DNA of 64,000 nt, from NCBI RefSeq assembly GCF_018736065.1, contig NZ_CP076128.1, forward strand, positions 744,001 to 808,000, read 5' to 3'. This document shows, piece by piece, positions 43,876 to 55,700 of the stretch. This stretch comes from Flammeovirga kamogawensis. Lineage in GTDB: Bacteria; Bacteroidota; Bacteroidia; Cytophagales; Flammeovirgaceae. The notes below the pieces were generated by a model. The model ran no database searches, had not been told where the DNA came from, and saw only the letters and a program-made list of their open reading frames with translations. Position numbers and translations under genes: made by a program. Within the stretch, counting starts at the first letter, position 1. Every line of letters starts with the position of its first letter.

Positions 43876-45120
43876 GTGGATTTATTTGAAAAACTTCTTC
43901 AGGATAGAGGACCATTAGGGTCTCACTCTAAAATGGCACATGGATATTATGCATTCCCTAAACTTGAAGGAGAAATTGCTCCAAACATGACATTTAGAGG
44001 CAAGGAAGTATTAACATGGAGTTTAAATAACTATTTAGGATTAGCAAATCATCCTGAAGTTAGAAAAGCTGATGCTGATGCTGCTGCTGAATACGGTTTA
44101 GCTTACCCAATGGGTGCTCGTATGATGTCAGGTAATTCAAACCTAATTGAGGAGTTCGAACAAGAAATTAGTTCATTTGTAGGCAAAGAAGATACAATGG
44201 TGTTAAACTTCGGTTACCAAGGTATCATGTCTGTAATTGATGCTTTACTTGATAGAAAAGATGTTGTTGTTTACGATTCTGAATGTCATGCATGTATTAT
44301 TGATGGATTAAGAATGCATGTTGGTAAGCGATTTGTATTCCCTCACAATGATATTGAAAGCTGTGAAAAGCAATTACAAAGAGCTACAAAGCTAGTTGAA
44401 GAAACTGGTGGTGCTATCTTAGTTATTACTGAAGGTGTATTCGGTATGTTAGGTGACCAAGGTAGATTAAAAGAAATTGCAGACCTTAAAGGAAAATACA
44501 ATTTCCGTATGTTAGTTGATGACGCTCACGGATTTGGTACTTTAGGTAAAACTGGTGCTGGTGCTGGTGAAGAACAAGGATGTCAAGATGAAATTGATAT
44601 CTACTTCTCTACTTTCGCTAAATCAATGGCATCTGTTGGTGCATTTATTTCTTCTGACGAGCAAGTTATTGAATATCTTAGATACAATACTCGTTCTCAG
44701 ATTTTTGCAAAAACTTTACCAATGCCATTAGTAAAAGGTAACTTGAAGCGTTTAGAATTGCTTCGTACAATGCCTGAACTAAAAGATAAATTATGGGAAG
44801 TTGCTACCAACCTACAAGATGGTTTGAAAGCAAACGGTTTTGATATTGGTAAAACTGATACTCCTGTTACTCCTGTATTCTTACAAGGTGGACAAAATGA
44901 AGCGGTAAATATGATTATGGACTTAAGAGAAAATTATAATATTTTCTGTTCTGTTGTAGTTTACCCTGTAGTTCCTAAAGGTGTAATTATGTTAAGATTA
45001 ATTCCTACTGCATCTCACTCTTTAGAGAATGTAGCAGTTACGATCGAAGCTTTTAAAGCTGTAAAACATAAATTAGAATCTGGAGAGTATGCAAATGCAG
45101 AACCTCAAATCTTCTCTTAA
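43876..45120 (+). CDS. Alpha-oxoamine synthase (serine palmitoyltransferase / cysteate acyltransferase type)
   Basis: A 414-residue PLP enzyme of the KBL/BioF/SPT group, which condenses an acyl-CoA or acyl-ACP with an amino acid and releases CO2. The PLP lysine is K249 in FSTFAKSMAS, D215/D216 and H218 lie in VDDAHGFG, and H138 in SECHACI stacks on the ring. The N-terminus (DLFEKLLQDRGPLGSHS...GYYAFPKLEG) and C-terminus are those of the Bacteroidota lipid-forming branch rather than BioF or Kbl. Serine gives sphingolipids; cysteate gives capnine-type sulfonolipids, which are typical of Cytophagales. The start is GTG at 43876. It is a single gene with a strong terminator and no biotin or threonine genes nearby. 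Confidence 0.9.
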   Translation: MDLFEKLLQDRGPLGSHSKMAHGYYAFPKLEGEIAPNMTFRGKEVLTWSLNNYLGLANHPEVRKADADAAAEYGLAYPMGARMMSGNSNLIEEFEQEISSFVGKEDTMVLNFGYQGIMSVIDALLDRKDVVVYDSECHACIIDGLRMHVGKRFVFPHNDIESCEKQLQRATKLVEETGGAILVITEGVFGMLGDQGRLKEIADLKGKYNFRMLVDDAHGFGTLGKTGAGAGEEQGCQDEIDIYFSTFAKSMASVGAFISSDEQVIEYLRYNTRSQIFAKTLPMPLVKGNLKRLELLRTMPELKDKLWEVATNLQDGLKANGFDIGKTDTPVTPVFLQGGQNEAVNMIMDLRENYNIFCSVVVYPVVPKGVIMLRLIPTASHSLENVAVTIEAFKAVKHKLESGEYANAEPQIFS

Positions 45121-45146
45121 TCGAGAAAGATTTTAGATAAAATATA

Positions 45147-45192
45147 AAAGGGCGAAAAAACGTAAAAAAAACGTGTTTTTGCCCTTTTTTTA
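45147..45192 (+). terminator. Terminator after the alpha-oxoamine synthase gene
   Basis: Stem AAAGGGCGAAAAAACG / CGTGTTTTTGCCCTTT (one mismatch), 9-base loop and T-run. Confidence 0.88.
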
Positions 45193-45278
45193 TGTCTTTT
45201 TATTGTGCATTTAAGTAAGAATTATATAAATTGCTATACACTTAATTTAATTCATCGTTAGAAATTAATATTAAAAAA

Positions 45279-45455
45279 ATGGACAAATTCACAGAACTTA
45301 AAGAGCTTATTCAGCAAACTGAAGAAGACGCACAGAAATTCTACAACAGCAAAGTTGCTGCAGCTGGAACTCGAGTAAGAAAGAACATGCAAGATATCAA
45401 AAAACTTGCTCAAGATATCCGTCTTGAAATCCAAGATATCAAAAATCAAGGTTAA
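45279..45455 (+). CDS. Hc1-like histone H1 family protein (58 residues)
   Basis: A short gene from ATG 45279 to TAA 45453-45455. The 58-residue product (MDKFTELKELIQQTEEDAQ..., AAGTRVRKNMQDIKKLAQDIR) matches the small Bacteroidota histone H1-like (Hc1) family: helical, with conserved AGTRVRK and a repeating KNMQDIKKLAQDIRLEIQDIK pattern. Its charge is more balanced than chlamydial Hc1, and it lacks the long Lys-rich tail. It is believed to bind DNA and shape the nucleoid. It is flanked by strong terminators on both sides, so it is a monocistronic unit. Confidence 0.88.
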   Translation: MDKFTELKELIQQTEEDAQKFYNSKVAAAGTRVRKNMQDIKKLAQDIRLEIQDIKNQG

Positions 45456-45468
45456 TTCTTTTAACCAT

Positions 45469-45504
45469 AAAAAAGGGATAAGTTTTACAACTTATCCCTT
45501 TTTT
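45469..45504. terminator. Bidirectional terminator between the Hc1 gene and the leftward ligA run
   Basis: A perfect 16-base stem AAAAAAGGGATAAGTT / AACTTATCCCTTTTTT with a 4-base loop, and a T-run on both strands. Confidence 0.93.
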
Positions 45505-46044
45505 TTACATCCTATTTAATATATCAATTGCTGCTCTAATCCTTTCCGTAAAAGAAACTTGATCGTAAATCAGTTTCATCTCATAAGATTCTACATCTTG
45601 ATGCTCCCCTAGTGCTACTCTACAAGTTGCATAAGATTGGTGTGCAAACCGATCTAATATTTTGGAGATATTATAAGAAAAGGTAAAGAGATAATCAAAT
45701 TTATGATTTATAAATCGTTGGATATCACTTTGAATATCATTCTTATTCCAGTCTATTTTAGATAAAGGAATTACCTTACAATTGAACGGAATATCAAATT
45801 GAATTTTCGAAGTTTCTGAAATAAATATTATATCAATATTTTTTACATTTTTTGGTAAAATTTTATCAATAATACGCATTTCATTTAAAAGACTTTGTAG
45901 CTTTTCTGTGTCTTTTATATAAAGAAGTAAACCTACAGATGAAGAATCTTTTAGAGGTAATTTATTATTGTGAACAATATCATTACTCTTATCAACTTTA
46001 TTAAGCTTATAGTTTAAAAGCTTATTTTTAAATAAGTCTAACAT
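45505..46044 (-). CDS. Conserved small protein next to ligA (DUF6913-like)
   Basis: A 179-residue soluble protein. It has a Lys/Asn-rich N-terminus, VGLLLYIKDTEKLQSLLNEM, IDIIFISETSK, CKVIPLSKIDWN, and FDYLFTFSYNISKILDRFAHQSYATCRVAL near the end. This pattern (a strand-loop-strand unit before the final SFTERIRAAIDIL helix) fits a Bacteroidota family often found next to ligA and labelled DUF6913; the label is from memory. It follows ligA with one base between and ends at the terminator at 45469. The function is unknown. Confidence 0.78.
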   Translation of the reverse strand: MLDLFKNKLLNYKLNKVDKSNDIVHNNKLPLKDSSSVGLLLYIKDTEKLQSLLNEMRIIDKILPKNVKNIDIIFISETSKIQFDIPFNCKVIPLSKIDWNKNDIQSDIQRFINHKFDYLFTFSYNISKILDRFAHQSYATCRVALGEHQDVESYEMKLIYDQVSFTERIRAAIDILNRM

Positions 46045-46045
46045 A

Positions 46046-48094
<2,049 letters not shown>

Positions 48095-48099
48095 TTATA

Positions 48100-48492
48100 C
48101 TAGTTAATTTGTTTGTTGATCTTTTTAGCAATCTCTGCTAACTCTTCTTGTGTTAGATCAATCTTATTTTTAAAATTCATATCATTCAAACCGCTAATTG
48201 GTATTAAATGCATATGTGCATGTGGTACTTCTAAGCCAATAACAGCATGCCCAACTCTATTACATGGAAATACAGCTTTTATACCTTTTGCTACTTTTTT
48301 TGCAAAAACATATAATCCTGCTAATGTTTCATCATCGAGGTCGAAAATATCATCAACTTCTTTTTTAGGAATAACAAGTGTATGTCCTTTTTGAACCGGT
48401 GATATATCTAAAAAGGCATAATAATTATCGTCTTCAAAAACCTTATGTGATGGTATTTCACCATTAATTATTTTTGTGAAAATTGATGCCAT
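48100..48492 (-). CDS. HIT family protein (histidine-triad nucleotide hydrolase)
   Basis: A 130-residue protein of the HIT superfamily. The signature is HAHMHLIP with H91, H93 and H95. The N-terminal IFTKIINGEIPSHKVFEDDNYYAFLDISPVQKGHTLVIPKKE is typical of Hint-type members that hydrolyse AMP-lysine or similar phosphoramidates. The conserved C-terminal helix is present. It lies 3 bases downstream of the AarF-type kinase gene and 26 bases upstream of ligA, so it is most likely co-transcribed with them. Confidence 0.95.
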   Translation of the reverse strand: MASIFTKIINGEIPSHKVFEDDNYYAFLDISPVQKGHTLVIPKKEVDDIFDLDDETLAGLYVFAKKVAKGIKAVFPCNRVGHAVIGLEVPHAHMHLIPISGLNDMNFKNKIDLTQEELAEIAKKINKQIN

Positions 48493-48495
48493 AAT

Positions 48496-50166
48496 TTATT
48501 TTTTCTTTTTTGGTTTGAAAGTTAAATAAATCATCAAAACTAAAGACAAACCGTAGCCTACAGAACTAACCATTGGCATGCCTAAACTATTTCTCATAGT
48601 ATAAGGTATTGGTGCAGTCATAACTATTGATGAACTAATTAAAAGTGCAAGAATAACTAAAGCAATGTTTAAATTAGACGCTGCATCTTTAAATTGATGT
48701 ATAAGTGGTTCTAAGCCTTTGTGTTCAAAATTTATTACAAGTTTACCTGTCCTTGTTTTCTTTAAAATATAACGCACCTCCATAGGTAAATTATAGAATA
48801 AAGAAGATACTTGGTAAAATGAATAGTAAAAATCTGAACTTAAATTTTTAAATGAAAATTGTTCTTTTGATAAACGGATACCATAAGGTTCAATTTCAGG
48901 CAGTACTTCTAGTGTAGGCCATAAAACATTACATATACCTTCTAAAATTGCCAATGCCCTTAAAATCATAAATATTGAACCGGGTACAGCCAATCTATTC
49001 CTATAGATAATCTCTTGTAATGTACCTGTTATATCTGCCATAGAGGCATCATTAGAAGAATGAACAACAAACTTATCCACTAACTCATTAAGGTCTTGTT
49101 CAAGCTTCCTAGGGTCGTCTGTGTCCGTTTCTTTGGCAATTCGTCTTAGGTGCATTGCCATCCCTCTGGCATCTCCTTGCCCCATTGAGGTAAGAAAGTT
49201 TGCTAAACCAAATCTTTGATATTTTGTTAATCGTCCAATCATACCAAAATCAATTAGTATAATTTTCCCATCAGGGCGTATTAGCACATTACCGGGATGA
49301 GGATCTGCATGAAAATATCCTTGATTGAAAATTTGATCTAAGTATAAATGAAGTCCATCTAAAGCAACTTGTTTTAAGTCTAAACCCCAAGATTCAATTG
49401 TTCTTTTATCAGTGATTTTGCAACCACTAACATACTCCATTACTAAAAGTTTCTTAGTAGTATATTCTAAGTGTGCGTAAGGTATGTGTAACTTTTGATT
49501 GTCTTTATTGGCAATCCTAAATTGAACAATATTTTTAGCTTCTATTGTATAATCCAATTCATTAATAATACTTTCCTCAAAAGTCTGTATTATTTCTTCT
49601 GGATTAAGAATACCATATTTATTAAAGAAATGCCCAGTATGTTTGATAAACTCTCTTAAAAGTCTAAGATCCGTTTCTACTTGTTCTCTAGCTCCTGGGC
49701 GCTGAATTTTTATTACCACATCTTGCCCTGTTTTTAAACGAGCTCTGTGTACTTGACCAATACTAGCAGCACCTAATGGTTTGTTATCAAAAAAAGTTAC
49801 AAAATCATTCAGGTTCATTCCTGTTTCTTTTTCAACAATTGCCATTGCTTCTATTTCAGAAAATGGAGCAACACTATCTTGTAATTTTTGAAACTCTTCT
49901 ATTAAATCCTGTGGTAAAATATCAGGACGATTACTTAATGTTTGTGCAAATTTCACAAACGTAGGTCCTAACTCTTCAATAACCATTCGAATCCTTTCTG
50001 ACCTACTAAATTTTAAGACAGGTTTGTTGTCTCTTTTCCAATCATCAATAGGCACAAATCGGCTTAAAGATGTGTTAGAAACAACATCCTCAAAACCATA
50101 CTTGAGTAGTATCTTAATGATTTCTTGTAGACGTTGAAAGTTTTTTACTTTGGTTGAAAAAAGCAT
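48496..50166 (-). CDS. AarF/ABC1/UbiB family atypical kinase
   Basis: A 556-residue membrane-associated protein kinase-like protein. It has LGPTFVKFAQTLSNRPDILP (KxGQ-like N-terminal extension motif), PLGAASIGQVHRARL (Ala-rich nucleotide loop), VVIKIQRPG with the lysine, and HADPHPGNVLI with the catalytic Asp, then IDFGMIG. Two C-terminal transmembrane helices are seen at about 492-545 (NIALVILALLISSSIVMTA; VSSVGYGLSLVLMIYLTF). UbiB family proteins support ubiquinone or menaquinone synthesis and lipid transport; the substrate is open. It is the first gene of the leftward run. Its start is ATG 50166. Confidence 0.95.
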   Translation of the reverse strand: MLFSTKVKNFQRLQEIIKILLKYGFEDVVSNTSLSRFVPIDDWKRDNKPVLKFSRSERIRMVIEELGPTFVKFAQTLSNRPDILPQDLIEEFQKLQDSVAPFSEIEAMAIVEKETGMNLNDFVTFFDNKPLGAASIGQVHRARLKTGQDVVIKIQRPGAREQVETDLRLLREFIKHTGHFFNKYGILNPEEIIQTFEESIINELDYTIEAKNIVQFRIANKDNQKLHIPYAHLEYTTKKLLVMEYVSGCKITDKRTIESWGLDLKQVALDGLHLYLDQIFNQGYFHADPHPGNVLIRPDGKIILIDFGMIGRLTKYQRFGLANFLTSMGQGDARGMAMHLRRIAKETDTDDPRKLEQDLNELVDKFVVHSSNDASMADITGTLQEIIYRNRLAVPGSIFMILRALAILEGICNVLWPTLEVLPEIEPYGIRLSKEQFSFKNLSSDFYYSFYQVSSLFYNLPMEVRYILKKTRTGKLVINFEHKGLEPLIHQFKDAASNLNIALVILALLISSSIVMTAPIPYTMRNSLGMPMVSSVGYGLSLVLMIYLTFKPKKKK

Positions 50167-50395
50167 TTAATATGGTATGTGTACTTGAAATGATAAATAT
50201 ATATCCGTGTAAATAATAGTGAAAATCATAAACCGAATTGGCCTTTGACTTTTCGCTTAAAAAATACAGACATAATCTATGTAAAAATAACTGTAATATC
50301 TATATGCTACAATTTAATATTACAGAATTAGTGAGTAAAAATCACTTCAAGTCACATTCTTTAGAATAAAGTAATGTTTTTTATAAAAAATGATC

Positions 50396-52711
50396 TTAAA
50401 ATGGGTAGCCTATTGCTAAGTTAAATACTATTTGATTAAAGCTTGGTTTTTTTATAACCCATTGTACACCATCATCAGGCTCATAAGGTAGTCTTAGAGG
50501 AATAGCAAAGTCAAATCTCATGACGAAGAACTGTAAATCTATTCTTACCCCAACACCAGCTCCTAATGCTAACTCATTGACAACATTATCAAACTTAAAT
50601 TCACCGCCAGGTCTATCTGGGTCTTCATTTGCTAACCACACGTTACCGTAATCAACAAAAGCAGCTAATTTTAAATATTGATGAAGATCATATCGGTATT
50701 CAAAACTACCCTCTATTTTAATATCGCCTGCTTGTTGTCCAAATGTTTGAGTAGTATTTTCATCTGTTCCATTCGAATTCTGTAATTTTTCAGGATTAAA
50801 AGATCCAGGACCTAATGTTCTTGATCTAAATGCACGAATACTGTTTGGACCACCTACAAAATATTGTTGAATAAATGGTAAAGCTGATGAGTTACCCCAA
50901 GGCTTACTGTAACCGACAACGAACCTTGTTGCCATTTCTCCTTTTTTTGAAGTTTTGAAATAAAAACGGAAGTCATTTGTTAGCCTTACATATTGAGAAT
51001 AAGGGTTACCAAAGATTTCATATTGCCCCGTTTCTGGATTTTTTGGAACTCCTAACCCATTCATAATTGCATACCAAATGTTACCAGAAATTGCAATATC
51101 ACCTTTATAATAGAAACTTGTATTCTTTACTTTCTTATTCCAGTTTGGTGCATATTCAAAAGAATATTGAGACCCAAGAATAAACTGATTTCTAAATGCT
51201 TCTGTAAGTGAAGGTATATCTTGAGAAATATTTGTTGTATCGCTTGTTGCTTGAAAACTTATGACAACAGGATCAAGTGTATGTTTTATTGCTTCATTCG
51301 TTCTCCAATCAAAACCATAAGAGGTAGTAAGGTAATTAAGACTGTAAGATGGGAAGAAATGATACTTTTTAAAACCAATGCCAAAATTTGTATAAGGAAT
51401 ATAAAAATCACCACCAGGCCTCACATTAAAGGGAGCTACAACTCTAGGTATTGATAATTTAGCATCAACACCATACCAGAAGATTAAATCTACACCATTT
51501 GTTTTACCACCAAATTGTTTTTGAATACCTGTGTAAACTGTAAACGATAATTTTTCTGCACCTCCAAATGTATTCCTATTTTTCCATGTAACGTCTAATT
51601 CAGGACCAGTGTACCCAGTTGACCATGTTGATACCGCAAGTTCAGTAGAAAGAGAATGGAGCGTCACTTGAGACATCTTAGCGTTTACATTCATCGTTCC
51701 ATAATCTGGATCTTCAGAAGGTTTTGGTGTGAAATCCATATCGACGTATTTAAAAACACCTAAACCAGAAAACTGTCTCAATGTAGCTTGATGTTTATGA
51801 CGACTATAAATATCACCTTGTCTGAACTGAAGAGTTGTCTCTAAAATAGATGGCTTTAAATTTACAGGATCTCCTTTATAAATAATACCAGAATCAATTT
51901 GAACAGTTTTATGATTTCTTTTGGCAACATTTAAGCCATCTAAATCAAAATCTGGCTGTAAAAGAACTGTATCAATAGTATACATTCTTTTTACTTTGTC
52001 GGGCATTTCTTTAAAATATGCTTTTACATCTACAGTTCTATTTCCTTTTGCACTATCTAAATCAAACATTAGGTAGTTTGAACTAAAGAAATAAAAGCCA
52101 CTATCTTTTAAAGAATTATTAATTCTAACACGTTCTTCTCTAAAATCATCAAGCTTATAACGACTACCTTCTACTAATAGACTTTCATTCTCTAAACTTT
52201 TTATTTTTTTAGAAAAAACATCATCTTTTGTATATGCCCAGTCTACTGAATTTAGGATATATGGTTGATCATTAATATCAATTTCATATACAACTTTAAC
52301 AGATTTAGTATTCTTATCTATAATTTCTTTATAATGAACTGTAGAGCCAAAATACCCTTCATTATCTAAAGTGTTATCAATTAAATCTGTTGTTTTTTCT
52401 GTAATATACTTGTCATAATAAACTGGTTTACTACCAAAAGTCTTCGCTTTCCACTTCTTAAACCCTTTTGGATGTTTTGCATTTTCACCTTTAAAATGAA
52501 ACCACGCTCCACTCTTAGAATTAGGTTCGGTAGTAATTACCTCATTAATATCATATTTAAAATCATCTGAAATTTTAATACTATCAGAATGATTAAACTT
52601 AATCTCGGCTCCTGTATAAAAACGTCTATCTTCTTCTAGGTACTTAGTTATACTACACCCAAACAAAGAGACGCTAAGAATTAGTAAAAGACTTAATGAT
52701 TTATTCTTCAT
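50396..52711 (-). CDS. tamL: Outer-membrane lipoprotein of the TamA/BamA family (TamL)
   Basis: A 771-residue Omp85-superfamily protein with a lipoprotein signal (LFGC, C19 as lipid anchor) and CSITKYLEEDRRFYTGAEIKF. POTRA-like repeats fill about 30-400. The 16-strand barrel is about 400-771, with LSTELAVSTWSTGYTGPELDVTWKNRNTFGGAE, the motif block FVGGPNSIRAFRSRTLGPGSF, and the end AIGYPF. It is co-transcribed with tamB: its start overlaps the tamB stop by 11 bases. With TamB it forms the TamL/TamB pair that in Bacteroidota moves outer-membrane components. It lacks the coiled-coil insert of the other copy (36363). Confidence 0.95.
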   Translation of the reverse strand: MKNKSLSLLLILSVSLFGCSITKYLEEDRRFYTGAEIKFNHSDSIKISDDFKYDINEVITTEPNSKSGAWFHFKGENAKHPKGFKKWKAKTFGSKPVYYDKYITEKTTDLIDNTLDNEGYFGSTVHYKEIIDKNTKSVKVVYEIDINDQPYILNSVDWAYTKDDVFSKKIKSLENESLLVEGSRYKLDDFREERVRINNSLKDSGFYFFSSNYLMFDLDSAKGNRTVDVKAYFKEMPDKVKRMYTIDTVLLQPDFDLDGLNVAKRNHKTVQIDSGIIYKGDPVNLKPSILETTLQFRQGDIYSRHKHQATLRQFSGLGVFKYVDMDFTPKPSEDPDYGTMNVNAKMSQVTLHSLSTELAVSTWSTGYTGPELDVTWKNRNTFGGAEKLSFTVYTGIQKQFGGKTNGVDLIFWYGVDAKLSIPRVVAPFNVRPGGDFYIPYTNFGIGFKKYHFFPSYSLNYLTTSYGFDWRTNEAIKHTLDPVVISFQATSDTTNISQDIPSLTEAFRNQFILGSQYSFEYAPNWNKKVKNTSFYYKGDIAISGNIWYAIMNGLGVPKNPETGQYEIFGNPYSQYVRLTNDFRFYFKTSKKGEMATRFVVGYSKPWGNSSALPFIQQYFVGGPNSIRAFRSRTLGPGSFNPEKLQNSNGTDENTTQTFGQQAGDIKIEGSFEYRYDLHQYLKLAAFVDYGNVWLANEDPDRPGGEFKFDNVVNELALGAGVGVRIDLQFFVMRFDFAIPLRLPYEPDDGVQWVIKKPSFNQIVFNLAIGYPF

Positions 52712-55700
52712 GATGTACTAAAAGGCTTGTCGATTGTTTGTGATTAGCTGGTAAAATCAAAGGTGAAATAATCACATTACTTTGATCTTTTTTGGGATCT
52801 TCTTCAGTTTCTAAAGGCACTTCAGAAGGTGTTTCTGATTCCGTTTGTAAAGAGTCTGGTAGTACCGTTTTAACAGTATCCTGATCAGCTTCATTGTCTT
52901 CTGCTGGAGCCATCATACCACCCCCACCTTGAGTTGTTGAGTCTCCGCTTGCTTGCATCATTCCACCACCTGTATTAGAACGCTTAATCATTCCCATTCT
53001 CTTACGGATATCTTTTTTCTTATCTAGGTTTCGAATAAATAGTTCTTTCCCTTGATTATAGTCTTTGGTAAACATTAATGAAACACCCGTTTTAAACACA
53101 TCTGGTGTGAAATATTGAGCATCAATTTGTCTGAAAAGTCTATTTTTTAAAGTTCCATCAGCCATTAAGCTGTACTCTAAAAGAAAGTCTGTATTAAAAG
53201 TATTATTACTATTATTATTAACAGCTTGGTTACCACTTACAGCAACTTTACCACCCACAGATACACTTAATCTATCATTAAATAGTGTTTTCTTAACTGT
53301 AACACCTAAATCTGTTCTGTTAGATGTTCCAGATTCTTGCTGTTGTGAATAAGAGTCTAAATCAAAATCTACATCAACAAAACCATTAGTTAAATTGTCT
53401 GTTACATTATTTAATTGTTGACTAATAATGGAACTTACAGAACCAGTAACCATATCAGAGGTACTAGCTCCTTCACCTCCAGAATCATTTAAAAATGTAC
53501 CTAAAACTAATAGAGAAAATACCTGTTTGTTTAGTTGAGACTCATCTTGATTTAGATATTCTACAGATGATTCTATCTTATCACCACCTTGGCTGCCTTC
53601 TGGGTATTCTAACTTAAAAGATAAATCAGGGTTAATAACATCTCCGCGCATGTTCATATAAACTCTAAACTTACGTTTTGATTTATATTTATTTGCTTCA
53701 GATTGATTTATTTGATTAACAACAAGTGGATAAGGTGATGTCATCGCCTCATATATGGCCGTCATGTTTGCTTGAGGATTATATGGATCTCCAGTCCATA
53801 AGACAGAACTACCTTTCTGTAACAATAACTTTTTATTCATTAATTGATAAAAAGTCATTGAGTAATCACCTTTAGTAATTTGATATTGACCAGACATTAC
53901 AAGGTCTCCGCCTGCATCCATTCTTAAATTTAATGTTCCACCCCCTACAAGAGTTAGTGCATCTCCAGCTCTTGGGTCAATTACCACCTTAAATTTAGAT
54001 TTATCATCAATGTTAATTGTAGCCTTTATTTCGTAGTTATCTGCTTTACTCTTAACTACTAAAGTATCTTCTTTATTTACAAAATTAATAATGTCATCAC
54101 CTGTATCAATTTCACCTAAACCACCATCCATATAAACATAAGTAAGGTCTGTACCTCTACTTATGCGTGTAGTAGAATTAATAATTAAATGATCAAAAGG
54201 GCCAGTTATTTTAGTTAAGTTACCTACTATCAATTTACCAAAGTATTCAGGATTATCTTTCTGAGTAGAGTTAATTAACGTGATATCATCAGCAGAGAAT
54301 TTCATATTGAAATCCATTTCTTCGTAGTCTTTTGTGAAGATATCTCCACCAAGTGCTGCCAAACGATTTTCTGAATCTTTAAATCCTACTTGATTAAAAT
54401 GTATTCCTTTATCATCAAAAACAATATTACCATCCGTACCTGTGAAGTAGACATTCAAAATATCAATGTTTAATGATGGAGATAGTAAATCTACTTTTCC
54501 TTCAACCATCATTGGGTCGTTTCCAAGTCCCTTAAAAATAATGTTTCCGTTTAAACCACCACTGAAGTTTGAAGCATATCCTTTAGCAAAATATTCGAAA
54601 GGTTTAATCAATAAACTATCAATATCTATAGTCATTTCTAATGGTGATAGTGTATCAGCAATATTATATTCACTTTGAACATTTATATTACCAATCACTC
54701 CATTTATAGAAGTCTGATTTTCATAAATATCAATATTATCTGTATTACGAGCATTACTCTTTATATCTGCTATGATACTATTAAATACACCAAATTGTGC
54801 TATATCTATTGTTCCGTCTAAAACGCCTCCTTTATAGATGTTTCCTATCTTGATATCAGCATTTACTAACCCGTTTATGAGTGATGTATCAGTATCTATA
54901 TTATAAGTAGTTGAGTCTAAAGAATAATCATGGATAGTAAAAGAGTAAACAGTATCCTTTTCATCAAACTGAGTTGAGTTTAAAGCAAAACTTTGATCAT
55001 CTTTAGATAACTGTACTTTATTTACATAAGGTAATCCACCATAAGAAAGAATATAATTTTCTTTATCTACCTTCCAGTCGTTTGTATTGATTCTAATTCT
55101 ATCATCAAAAACATATTTATATGTAGTGGAATCAAGTGTTAAATTTCCTCCAATGTAAAGCCATTCATCTAGTTTATCTTCTGATTTACCATCAATTTGC
55201 ACACGTAAATTATTATGTTCTGCATTACCACTTAGAGACCAATTATGGATGGCATAATCTTCATAACCAATCATTTCTAATAATCCTAACCCAAAGTTGT
55301 AAGTAAGCACAGAGCCATTGGCATCTATTTTAGCATATAAAGAATCAATATTGATATCAGAATATGTTAGTCTTGGAATGTCTAAATCAAAATCTAATTT
55401 ATTAGAAGCAGCATCAAAATTAAGAGTACATTGTTTAAATTCTAGAGTATCTAAACCTTCAATATTTCCCTTGGTAAGTAATTCACCATCTTCAATGTTA
55501 ATTTCAGCTGTAATCACTCCATTAGATGGAGGTAGACTACCAATCATTTCTCTAGATGATAAATACTGAGAAAAATAACGTTCTAATACAACAGGTAAAC
55601 TATCTAAAGAAATGTCGGAATATATATTAGCATTGATTGATTCTAATTCAACCTTTCCGAGTATATGCGTACTATCAATTTCTATATGAGTTTTTAAAAA

